Shown piece after piece: positions 11,101 to 20,904 of a stretch of DNA of 64,000 nucleotides (the stretch's first letter is position 1; every line of letters begins with the position of its first letter). Below the pieces are notes generated by a model. That model did not search any database. It was given only the letters and a program-made list of their open reading frames with translations, and was not told the origin of the DNA. The DNA comes from Carya illinoinensis (lineage: Eukaryota > Streptophyta > Magnoliopsida > Fagales > Juglandaceae): contig NC_056766.1 of NCBI RefSeq assembly GCF_018687715.1, positions 2,170,001 through 2,234,000 on the forward strand, written 5' to 3'. A program made the position numbers and the translations under genes.

Positions 11101-11563
11101 TCATGATCTCACACCTTGATTTCCTTCACAATTCCATCTAATGGTTTCTCTTTGTGCCAAGTATCTAATACTATTCATTATGTGTGGTTAAGATCTTGCC
11201 AAGTGTCCAAATAAAATATCGCTATCCTAATTTGGACATTTCACACTATGATTTTGAAAACACTGCGCTCAGTACATTTACCGAGGTTACTATTCACTCC
11301 AAAAATAAACGTAATAAACTTAGTACTGAAAAATTCTAAATATTTAATTAAGCCTAGTGGTGTAGACTATAATGTATTCTGACACTTTTAACTATCTCAA
11401 ATAATTAAAATCGCATTTCTAGCACCATAGTGAGTGATAACACTAACTATGTTGACAGGTTAAAATTTATGCGATTAGTCGATTCGTGTAAACTTACAGA
11501 GTTTTCACGAGGTTCCTAAAGTCAATAGAAATTCCTTAATTGAATTTCTAGCGGGCTGTTACA
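8160..11563 (-). repeat. 5' LTR of the long-LTR element
   Basis: 3404-bp LTR nearly identical to 2516-5918, with the same nine-copy hairpin array at about 8850-9333. The outer end abuts TSD copy GCTCG at 11564-11568. Confidence 0.95.
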
Positions 11564-11659
11564 GCTCGCGAAGGCTTTGGATATGTCCATCAATGGGATT
11601 GTGTGACCCTGGGCCATGTAAGGGAAGATCACCACATGGAGTGGCGAGGGAGCAGCCAT
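11564..11659 (-). pseudogene. UDP-glycosyltransferase relic, part 1 (start codon to codon 32)
   Basis: The ATG at 11659 opens MAAPSPLHVVIFPYMAQGHT and then IPLMDISKAFAS, the classic N-terminal strand and helix of plant UGTs (HVV.FP.MAQGH..P..D). The frame reaches the LTR at 11564 and resumes in the same phase at 2510 as RGLKVTV. The two halves are therefore one gene interrupted by the element. A copia element starts 50 bp upstream and separates this exon from its promoter. Confidence 0.9.
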
Positions 11660-11713
11660 TAATGCAAATCTGATCAGTAATGTAAGGCAGTGAGACTACT
11701 TAGGGTTGGAGCT

Positions 11714-12066
11714 TGTTAGAATGTAGGAATTGACAAGTTCATTTTTCATTGATAGAAGGTTTACACAGTACTCTCATTTATAGAGAAGAGCACGTATGCA
11801 GCAGGTTGTTATTCTAACAAACAGCTGGTGTGCAGATTGCCTGCAGCCAGCTGTCCGATAGTGCTAGCAACGGAAAGCATGCATTACAAACAAAGAATCA
11901 GAACCAGAAATATTCTAACAGAATCATAAAACAGAATTACAAGGGAGTATTTCCAGAAGGTTCTTGCTGCTGAGATGGCTTGATGTCCTCGTGTATTTCT
12001 GAGCTGGAAGATTGTTGCTTGATGTGCTGAGGCATGGCTGAGGTGGCTTTAGCTGAAATATTATCA
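11714..12066 (-). repeat. Copia 3' LTR
   Basis: Direct repeat of 16300-16652. In element orientation it starts TGATAATATTTC and ends CATTCTAACA. The PPT-like purine stretch GGACTCGCGGGCGGG (12067-12081) abuts it. Confidence 0.95.
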
Positions 12067-12082
12067 CCCGCCCGCGAGTCCA

Positions 12083-14230
12083 TCATGGGAACCAAGGTGA
12101 GACTCGATCGTAATGTGAGAAACCGAGATGAGAGGAGTGGTTTTGTGAACACATCAGCAATTTGATCACGTGAAGAAATGAAGGCAACATGAAAGGTCTT
12201 GGATGCAACTCAGTCACGCACGAAGTGGAAGTCAATTTCCATATGTTTTGTTCTTGAGTGAAGAACCGGATTGGATGAGAGATATGTAGCCCCCAAATTG
12301 TCACACCAAAGGGTCGGGGGTTTAGAGAGAAATAATCCAAGATCTTTGAGTAATGACTGTAGCCACAGTAATTCAGCAGTGGTATTTGCAAGAGCCTTAT
12401 ATTCAGCTTCAGTACTTGATCGAGCAACTGTTTGTTGCTTCTTGGATCCCCAAGAGATGAGGTTTGACCCGAAAAAGACACAATAACCACCAGTGGAGCG
12501 GCGGTCATCTGGGCAACCCAATCCGCATCCGAAAATGCATGAAGATGGTAAGAGGAAGAGTGCCGAATGTGCAAGCCATAATGGGTTGTGTGTTTGAGAT
12601 ACCTCAGTATTCTTTTCACAGCCTGCCAGTGAGGAAGCTTTGGGGCATGCATGAACTGATAGACTTTGCTAACAGCAAAGGCTACGTCAGGTCGTGTGAG
12701 GGACAGGTATTGGAGGCTGCCAACAGTGCTTCTATAGAGAGTGGGATCGGGAAAGGCTGGACCATCAGTAAGTGAGAGATGAGTAGAGGCTGCCATTGGG
12801 GATTTCACGGGTTTGGCAAGGTCCATATTTGTTTTCTGAAGAAGATCACAGATGTATTTGGTTTGAGACAAGTGGAGACTCGTGGGTAAGGAATTTATTT
12901 CGAGACCAAGGAAGAATTTCAATGGGCCTAAGTCTTTAACTGGAAAGGACATATTGAGTGAAGTGAGGACAGACGAGATGGCATCCAAACTGGAGCCAGT
13001 GAGTATGATGTCGTCTACGTATACCAGAAGAAAAAGTTTGACTGAACCGTGTTTGTAAATAAACAAGGAGGGATCAGCGAGGGATGATGTAAATCCAAGT
13101 TCAAGCAGTCTGTTACTCAATTTTGAGAACCAAGCACGTGGTGCTTGTTTCAAGCCATAAATGGCTTTGTTCAAGCGACACACGTGATTTGGGTAATCTG
13201 GGTTGATAAACCCAATAGGCTGACACATATGGACTTGTTCTTGGAGGTCACCATGAAGAAACGCATTATTAATATCTATTTGACAAAGGGACCAATTTTC
13301 AAACACAGCAATAGATAGTATGGTGCGGATGGTAGTGGGCTTAACAACTGGACTAAAAGTTTCAGAAAAATCAATACCTTCCTGCTGATGAAATCCTTTT
13401 GCAACCAGGCGGGCCTTGTACCGTTCGACAGAGCCATCTGAACGTCGTTTGGTGCGGAAGACCCATTTGCAGCCAATTAGATTTGTTGTGCCGGATGATG
13501 GAACGAGAGACCAGGTATTTGTCTGCAAGAGAGCTTGAAATTCGTCAGACATGGCTTGTCGCCATGGGTGATATTTTGCTGCCTCTGTAAATGAAGTAGG
13601 GGATTCGGGAATGGAGCTAGTAGTGGTAAGAAAGCTGCGAGGAGGAGGCCATGGCACTGTTCCGTCTGTAAATTGACTAGGACGAAGAGAGTTCGTCCGT
13701 GATCTAGTAATAATGGGTGCTGGAATTTGTGCTGGGTCTGGAGGTAGAGGCTGCGATGATGAAGACGAAACAGGGAATGAGTCTGGAGAGAATAAAGGGG
13801 AAGATGGACTTACTGGGGTTGTAGGTCGCGTTGCTGAAGATGAGGGGATAGAGGCCGGGTTATGTGAAGTGGATGGGCTGACTGAGTTGGGCCGGTTTGG
13901 AATGCTGGACAAGCGTACGATGCTGGAGGGATTTGAAGTAGATATGGGTAGTGGGCCGAGAATAGAAGGAAGTTGGGCTGGTAGAGGTGTGGGATTATTG
14001 TTGGACGGAACAGAGTTGATGTTCTTGGCAAGTGGAAATTGATGCTCATCAAAAATGACGTCCCGAGAAATGTATACTCGGCCAGAAGGGAGATGAAGGC
14101 AGCGATAGCCTTTGTGAGAGTCACTGTACCCAATGAATAAACACTGTGTGGAGCGGAGGTCGAGTTTGTGACGATTGTATGGCCTAAGATGAGGCCAACA
14201 AGCACTTCCGAAAACTTTTAGCATTTTATA
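12083..14230 (-). pseudogene. Copia pol: integrase C-terminus and reverse transcriptase
   Basis: Long minus-strand frame starting at the post-integrase motif VFGSACWPHLRPYNRHKL and then a Pro/Ser-rich linker. The RVT_2 domain follows, with GCKWVFRTKR, KARLVAKGFHQQEGIDF, AFLHGDLQE and the catalytic YVDDIILTG near 13009-13023. It ends near SDADW. There a frameshift at about 12520 moves RNase H into another frame, and the downstream part of this frame is nonsense. RT itself looks intact, including both Asp of YVDD. Confidence 0.9.
12210..12521 (-). pseudogene. Copia RNase H segment in shifted frame
   Basis: Contains [36 protein letters not shown] and [19 protein letters not shown], the standard copia RNase H order. 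The frame is displaced relative to RT, consistent with loss of about 4 nt between DADW and GCPDD. Confidence 0.88.
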
Positions 14231-15340
14231 GTCAGGTGATTTGGAAAATAATTTTTGAAAAGGTGATTGATGATAAGAATGGGAGTAGGGAGACGATTTA
14301 TGAGGTGAACGGCAGTGTGAAAAGCATCAGCCCAAAAAGGTTGGGGTAAAGATGCATGAGCCATAAGTGCGAGTCCAGTTTCAATGATATGGCGATGTTT
14401 CCTTTCCACGGCACCATTTTGTTGGTGCGTATGTGGACATGACAGCCGATGTGAGATTCCCTTTGATTTAAGAAGAGTGTTAAGGGATCGATATTCACCT
14501 CCCCAATTACTTTGTAATGACAAAATTTTTGAATTAAAAAATAATTCAACTTGGCTTTGGAAATGAGTAAATACTTGAAGAACATCAGATTTTTGAATTA
14601 AAGGAAACCACCAAGTGTAACGAGTAAAATCATCTAAGAAAGCAACATAATAGCGAAACCCATCTCTGGAAAGAACAGGGGCAGGGCCCCATACATCATT
14701 GTAAATAAGTTGCAAAGGTTTGGTAGAGTGTTGATGAGAATCTCGAAAAGGCTGTTGAGAACTCTTGGCCTGACAGCAAGCTGAGCAAAGTGATGGAGGG
14801 TCACGGGTAGAGACAGGAAGGGAATTGTGAGAAATGATTATGTGAACAAGCTGTAGAGAAGGATGACCAAGTCTTGAGTGCCATTGAGATGAGGTGGTGC
14901 GCTCGCCAACAAGTGCTTGAGGAGAGGAAGTGTGAGCTAGAAAGGCATAAAGACCATCAAGCGTGGGACCATGGAGAAGAGGTGTCTTTGTCTTGGAATC
15001 CTTCACAATGAAATGAGAACTGTGAAACTCAAAAAACACAGAATTATCATGGCAAAACTGTTGTACCGAGATTAAGTTTTTGGTAATATTAGGCACATGT
15101 AACAGATTTTTAAGAAGAAAAGAATGAGAAGAAGAAGAGAAAACAGAGTCACCAATATTGGAGATCGGTAGAGCAGAACCATCGCCAACTCGTATCTGTT
15201 CATTGCCACCATAAGGGGAGGAGTGGATGTTGAGGTTGGCTAAATCAGAGGTGAGGTGATTTGTGGCAGCGGTATCCGGATACCAGGAATGATCAGAGGA
15301 GGAAACAGAGGTTGTGTAGTGGGCGGAGAGATTTTTTGGT
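14218..15340 (-). pseudogene. Copia protease and integrase
   Basis: In element orientation, the protease region at about 15270 reads WYPDTAATNHLTSDLANL, so the usual DSGA/DTGA catalytic motif is DTAA. The gag_pre-integrs HRLGHPS-like segment (WHSRLGHPSLQ) and the CSACCQAKSSQQPF linker follow. The integrase core has D in YNDVWGPAP, an expected Asp replaced by Asn in LQSNWGGEY, and E in NGAVERKHRH. A frameshift near 14260 disconnects it from RT. The catalytic Asp to Asn change would independently inactivate integration. Confidence 0.88.
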
Positions 15341-15348
15341 GGGTCTTT

Positions 15349-16266
15349 CTAGTAAGTGTGATCAAACATGTGATAGAAGCTGATTACAAGGTGGCCAACC
15401 TTCCCACAGAGTTGACAAGTGGGTTTGGAGTGAGGGAGAGAAGAGAATTGAGGGGAGGCATTATGAGAGGAAGAGTGAGAGGAGAAAGTGGTGGTGCGAC
15501 CTCTTCCTCGACCACGATTATTGCCACGGTAGCTGCCATGATAGAAACCACGGCCACGGGAAGGAGAACTTGAGGTGAAGTTGGCCGAAAAATTTGTAGA
15601 AGTGGGAAGATGAGTGGAATGAGATAACCTGCTTTCATGTGTAAGTAGGAGGCTGTAGAGTTCTTCAGGGGTGAGAGGTTCAATACGAGTAGTAACGGAA
15701 GTGACGAAGGCGTCATAATCACTGTTGAGACCTGCGAGTAAGTAAGATACAAATTGGGCAGAGTCTAAAGGATTGCCGGCGGCACTTATTGTGTCAGAGA
15801 GGTGTTTAACTTTTCGGAAATATTCAGTGATGGAGGAGGAACCTTTTGAAACGGTGGCAAGCTGGTAACGAAGTTGGGTGACTCTAGCATGAGATTGGGA
15901 AGCAAAGAGTTTGTCAAGAGCTGACCAGACAGCTCGAGCAGTGGGGTAGCCAACAACCTGAGCAATGAGGTTATCGGAAAGGGATGAGATTATGGCACTT
16001 AAAATAAGCTGATCGGTTTGCGTCCAGGTGAGATAGTCAGGGTTGAGAGTGGTGGTTCCTGGAAGAAACTGAGAAGGGGGAGAGACTGAACCATCTACGA
16101 AGTGAAAAAGGCGTTGGCCTTTGAGATAGGGAACCATCTGAGTTCGCCATAGTAGAAAGTTTTCGTTTGTGAGTTTAACCGAGACAAGATGGGAGAGGTG
16201 AGGAAGAAGGGAAGGTGAGGGTGGGTTCGGATCTGGGTTTTTAGGTGGGGGGGTATTTTCCTCCAT
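15349..16266 (-). pseudogene. Copia gag (UBN2) with altered zinc knuckle
   Basis: ATG at 16266, 21 bp beyond the PBS. About 305 codons with the UBN2 gag core (NFLLWRTQMVPYLKGQRLF, AVWSALDKLFASQSHARV, EYFRKVKHLSDTI). A Gly/Arg-rich RGRGFYHGSYRGNNRGRGRG tract follows, then the knuckle CQLCGKVGHLVISFYH, whose fourth ligand Cys is replaced by Phe. An in-frame TAG at 15346-15348 ends the frame where the family normally continues into protease. Confidence 0.9.
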
Positions 16267-16286
16267 GGGAGACGTTTGTCTAGAGT

Positions 16287-16299
16287 GGCTCTGATGCCA
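16287..16299 (-). other. Copia primer-binding site
   Basis: Minus-strand TGGCATCAGAGCC directly adjoining the 5' LTR. It is a one-base variant of the usual initiator-Met PBS. Confidence 0.85.
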
Positions 16300-16652
16300 T
16301 GTTAGAATGTAGGAATTGACAAGTTCATTTTTCATTGATAGAAGGTTTACACAGTACTCTCATTTATAGAGAAGAGCACGTATGCAGTAGGTTGTTATTC
16401 TAACAAACAGCTGGTGTGCAGATTGCTTGCAGCCAGCTGTCCGATAGTGCTAGCAACGGAAAGCATGCATTACAAACAAAGAATCAGAACCAGAAATATT
16501 CTAACAGAATCATAAAACAGAATTACAAGGGAGTATTTCCAGAAGGTTCTTGCTGCTGAGATGGCTTGATGTCCTCGTATATTTCTGAGCTGGAAGATTG
16601 TTGCTTGATGTGCTGAGGCGTGGCTGAGGTGGCTTTAGCTGAAATGTTATCA
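16300..16652 (-). repeat. Copia 5' LTR
   Basis: 353-bp LTR paired with 11714-12066. The outer edge meets the TSD copy GAGCT at 16653-16657. Confidence 0.95.
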
Positions 16653-16669
16653 GAGCTCTACCTTCTATC

Positions 16670-16672
<3 letters not shown>

Positions 16673-16737
<65 letters not shown>

Positions 16738-16738
16738 C
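16673..16738. repeat. (GA)n microsatellite in the former UGT promoter
   Basis: About 30 GA units with one AA interruption, 16 bp beyond the copia TSD. On the UGT strand this is a CT-rich tract such as is common in plant 5' flanks. Confidence 0.93.
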
Positions 16739-17981
16739 GCTCGAGATAACTAACTTGAATTTCAAAAGATGAAATATTATATTGAACGAATGAATTAATA
16801 ATCAACAGCTAGCGAGCATCGCCATGCAGCAGCAACATGTTCTAATCATGTAGTCCGGCCCGTGCATGGTTCTAGGCTTTTTTTTTTTTCTCAATTGATT
16901 AGGACGTAGCACATGTTGGCGCATGTGTTTCTTGAGTACTGCTTCTAAATTTCTTCCCGACTCCATCGATTCCCTGAGCAACACCACATGATCATCATCA
17001 GTAGCTTGCATCATAAAAGCCACGTTGAGTATTAATTAATTGGTAGGTATACAGCGGTTCACATTCACCAACGCAGTCTTTTAATGAAAAAACCTTACCG
17101 TTTTAATTAATACCAATTGGCCGACCACATGTGTTTGCTTCAGCTGATCCGTGCATGGCGCGCATGCAGTACTGGATGGGATCATCAGATTATGGTCGTG
17201 GATCGCGTAAGTATTGTCTGGTTGTTTTGAAAAAATAATAAAATTTATTATTAAAAAATTAGATTCTTATTTATGTAGATCACTTATTTCCTCATTTTCT
17301 TTTCTTTTTTAATCAAATTAAAGATTACATGCTATATATATTTAGTTTGTTCCTCAATATTTCTTGGTGTTTGATGAATTAGAACTTCGAATTAATTGAG
17401 ATGATGAACAACGTCCACTAAATTAATGTCCAAAGTTAAGTAATTAATATATATATATATACACACAGACGAAGAAAAATAAATAAACTTTAACAAATGC
17501 ATTTTTATTTATTTTTAAATCTTCATAATCAAGCACGGCGCTCTTGTTTTGACGTTCCAAAACTTGTCTTCATAATTGTAGCCTTGGATCGATCTATTAG
17601 CTTGCTATGACGTCCTTATATATAATAAGCATGCGGCATACGGTACTAGCTAGTACGTACTCTGAAGTCCATAAACATGGACCAACAAGATGTAGGCCGG
17701 CTTAATGCTCGATCGACCCAATCAATTAAGGAGTTTTGGATATTGCGGCCTCATAATCATCTACAATATCTTATCAACAGGTACATGAGTCTGATCATTA
17801 TTATTTTTCCATTAATCTAAATTAATTAGCAGGATTATTCAAAGGTATATTCGCTTGTAATGATGAACGTACTCCCATTAATTAATCCGATTAATCCAAT
17901 TTAACTGTACTTCGGATTTCGTTTTATGATATAATTAATGCAATTAATTAACTTAATGATCATTAAATGTATACGTCCATA
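16739..17981. other. AT-rich intergenic DNA
   Basis: No gene seen. A minus-strand frame at 16802-17023 has no recognisable domain, begins at GTG and ends in low complexity. Short AT microsatellites near 17448-17462. Confidence 0.55.
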
Positions 17982-18417
17982 TACTACAAGAATATAGGGT
18001 TTTTGCGATCAATTCAATTCTGTCTCCACCAAAATTGATGCTAAAAATTATACTTTGCATCTAACTTTTTCTCGTCGTAAGTTTTCATCACTAAAGATGA
18101 TTTTAATGAAAATGAATAGTACTACAATTTTTGTGTCTACAATTTGATCCTATTGCATCAATTTTTCTCGATGTAAAAAATAGTCATCATCATGCTCTAA
18201 GCAACAATTCGAATCCGTCGCAATATTATACCATACAATTACAATGATACAGATGATTATTTACGTCGCAATATGATTATAAGATTGTTGTGATCATATC
18301 ATTTTCGTCACTATACAAATTGATGCTAATTATTATTTTTTGTGTTAGATTTAAACTCATCACTTATAGCACTGTTGCTAAAGATGATCTTGGCAATTAA
18401 CAGTTTTTTTCTTTTGC

Positions 18418-19080
18418 ATCCACAATTTTTTCATTTTGCGTCATTTTAGTCTCAACACAAAAAACTCCTTTTCGACCAATTAATGTTTTTTTGCAACAAT
18501 ACTAAAGCGCCACAAATAGTCTAATACAAAATTCAAAAAGAGTGCGCATATATATCACCAAGCCCTAAAAAAAAAAACTTAATTAAAACGACAGCACCTC
18601 CTCACCCTCTTCTCCCTTCCCCAATCTAGATTCTTCTCTCTGCACCTAAGAGCCACCGTCAACGGCAACGAAACGTGAGATAGGCCATTGTCGCCGTCTC
18701 TCTCTCTCTCTTTCCTAGAAGTCCCCCTTTGGAAGTTTTTTTTTTTTTTTTTTTTTTTGCATCCATGATTTAGTCCTTTTGCATCAATTTATTCTTGACA
18801 CAAAATCTTATTTGCGACCACTCAATACTTATTTACTAAGAACTAAAGCGAACGAAATTCAAAAGCAGCACACATATACACCCCCAAGTTCTAAAGCAAA
18901 ATTTATTCAAACTACAGCGTCGCTCCACCCTCTCCTCCCCAACCCATGCTTTTCTCTCTGCATCCCCCAAGAGCCACCATCAACAGTGACCAAATGAGAC
19001 GGGCCACTGTCGCCAACTAGCTCTCTCTCTTCTCTCTCTCTTTTTCTCCATCCCTCTCTCTCCCAGAAGTCCACCTCACT
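18418..19080 (+). repeat. Tandem duplication of a UTR-like segment
   Basis: Segment 1 (about 18418-18736) and segment 2 (about 18757-19080) share the same order: GCATC-rich sub-terminal words, CACACATATA-type AT tract, CACCCTCTTCTCCC, TTCTCTCTGCA, AGAGCCACCRTCAACRG and a CT microsatellite ending AGAAGTCC. They are separated by a T-run. Identity looks about 75-80% by eye, so the duplication is old. Confidence 0.75.
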
Positions 19081-19431
19081 TCTGCCATCATTCAACAATT
19101 CGAGTTATTGGTCAAATTTCAGGTAAGTGGAGGGAGCACTTCTTAATTATTGAAATTGGTTTTCAATTTTGTTAGGCCTCTTCTTCTTGATAATCTATAG
19201 AGATAGTGTAAAAGGAATGTGGCCTGTATGTAATGAAAGGAATTGCAGTACCAATTGGTATATTGTAGAAGTGAAAAGAGAAATGCACTCAAGCTGTTTG
19301 TGAAAATGCCTAAAGGGCCATACGTGTTTTTTTATATATATAAGTTTTGTTAGCTTCTCCTACATTCAGATAAATGACTATAATAATAATAATAATAATA
19401 ATAAGTTGTGAGCTATTTGCATCTCATTTGT

Positions 19432-19494
19432 CATTTGGAATTGGTACTCTTTACTAGTTGGGAATGATCTAGTAACTTGTACCAATTCCAAATG
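19432..19494. repeat. Perfect 16-bp inverted repeat
   Basis: CATTTGGAATTGGTAC (19432-19447) and its exact reverse complement at 19479-19494, with a 31-bp loop. A second overlapping inverted pair TACTCTTTACTA (19445-19456) / TAGTAAAGAGTA (19502-19513) extends the foldback potential. Confidence 0.85.
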
Positions 19495-20822
19495 TAGCTA
19501 TTAGTAAAGAGTACTAATAATAAGAAGTCATGTGAGCTGTTTGTATTGTATTGATCAATACAGTGCCTTGTGTGGTGAATAGCATCACATCATTGGCGAT
19601 CCAATTAACTGAGTCCTAAAAATTGCATGGGTGATCCAATTCAGTACATTGTGCTATTTTTTATTTTAGATTTTATCATCATTAGTTGTGTTAGTTGATG
19701 TTAGTTATCATTTTGATTTTAATGATTGACTTATAACTTACCTAAAATATATTACATCATAAAGTGTGATTAGAAGCGTCTGACATTTGGTCCTTTGCAA
19801 GTGACATTTGAGGGGTAATGAATTGCCTAAAAAAGGAGCTACTAAGGCTAGTTCAAGTAGGCAAAGTTATCCTAAAATGGCAACAACTGTAGTAAGGGCC
19901 TATTTGTAGAGACTTAAACTATTATAACAATGATGATAGAATTTATTGCAGTTTGAACAAACACAGATCGAAATTATAAAGTGTGTTTAATGAGAGTAGT
20001 TAGTAAGTCTTAATGGCTATGGAAAGAGGAAAAGTGTTTACAAATCTATTGAATTTAGACGTGTTTCCTTGTTTTTTGCTTGCTCCTTTTTCATGTTTTA
20101 ATGTACTTCTAATTTGTTAAAAGTTCTACATGTGTTTTCAGGCCAACTCCTTCTTCATACGTTGTAATGACAGTGACTAATACATATGGGCGTGTGAGGA
20201 AGCTCATTGGTTTCAATCTTTTTGGTTCCTTCTCTAGTATTCAAGGATTTGAAAGACATGAAGGCCAAAGAAGACAACATATGAAGGCTATAATACGAAT
20301 GTTTCATGTATTTTTCATGTATTCGGCCAGTTTAATACATTTTTTATTTTAATTCTTAAGGGGGCATTTTTGGTATGAGGAATGTTGGTCTTAGTCTCGC
20401 ATTGCTAAGATCTCTCAATATTTTTGTTTGTTTGCCATTGCATTTTATGCCTGGGAAAATTTCATAAAGGTAAACAAGGCAATGTGTTTTTATGTGTGAA
20501 AAATATATAATTTGCTTGGTTCTTTGTTGGCGTAGTCCAGAAATAATGGCATTTGATTATACCATATGTTCTATGCTCTGCAAAGTAGCGCATTGAAAAG
20601 CAGTTCTTCTTTTCTTTGCTTCCCTTTTTCTTTTTTGTTTTTAGATTTGGATGCATAGAAAGCAAGATGAAGCAGCAATGGATGCTACCTGCTGGTCAGT
20701 GTACTGGGGACAAAAAAGGCAAATAATGATTTCAGTTTCATTGCTAATATGGTTAGTGTACTGATTTGATACGTTTCAGATAATCAAGAACAAAGCATGA
20801 TTTGGCTTTCTTTTTCTGATAG

Positions 20823-20904
20823 GTTTGTGGGAAACCTGCTTAAAGGACAAACTGTTGGAGTGATTGGAGATGGTCACATTGGATCTACTTATGCCAGAAT
20901 GATG
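20823..20904 (+). pseudogene. Captured exon of hydroxypyruvate reductase (glycerate dehydrogenase)
   Basis: After a good acceptor (TTTTTCTGATAG) the frame reads FVGNLLKGQTVGVIGDGHIG and then STYARMM. This is the NAD(P)-binding exon of plant peroxisomal HPR1, whose motif is GVIGAGRIGSAYARMM, with the GxGxxG glycines kept. No donor follows: the frame runs into AT-rich DNA, and no other HPR exon is recognised nearby. It is an isolated exon carried inside the CACTA-like region and not an active gene. Confidence 0.8.

Larger units (their letters stand above)
2516..11563 (-). mobile_element. Long-LTR, deletion-derivative LTR retrotransposon (LARD-like, probably Ty3/gypsy-derived)
   Basis: A complete element of 9048 bp: 3' LTR 2516-5918, internal region 5919-8159, 5' LTR 8160-11563, flanked by 5-bp TSD GCTCG (2511-2515 and 11564-11568). 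Read on the minus strand each LTR begins TGTAACAGCCC and ends GGCGTCACA (TG...CA). The PBS is TGGTATCAGAGC (8145-8156), 3 nt from the 5' LTR, and the polypurine tract AGGAGGGGAGAT abuts the 3' LTR. The internal region is only 2.24 kb with no protease, RT, RNase H or integrase. A gag zinc-knuckle relic and a GAGGACGAAATCTTT pol-terminus-like stretch near the PPT suggest a gypsy (Tekay/Del-type) ancestor. LTRs differ at about 3 substitutions and 1 indel over 3.4 kb, so insertion is recent. It must have been mobilised in trans. Confidence 0.93.
11714..16652 (-). mobile_element. Ty1/copia retrotransposon, complete but mutated
   Basis: 4939-bp element with two 353-bp LTRs (11714-12066 and 16300-16652) and 5-bp TSD GAGCT (11709-11713 and 16653-16657). 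Minus-strand order is PBS, gag (UBN2), protease, integrase, reverse transcriptase, RNase H, PPT. Integrase before RT defines copia. LTRs differ by five transitions (about 1.4%), so it is older than the neighbouring long-LTR element. Coding capacity is broken by a TAG after gag, a frameshift near 14260 and a second frameshift near 12520. It is non-autonomous now. Confidence 0.95.

Noticed and set aside
16802..17023. 73-codon minus-strand frame with polar N-terminus
   Set aside because: Starts at GTG, contains a poly-Lys/A-run and ends in a Cys/Met-rich nonsense tail. No family recognised.
20167..20352. 61-codon ORF in the CACTA-like region
   Set aside because: Could be another captured exon, but no recognisable motif and the C-terminal part is AT-driven hydrophobic.
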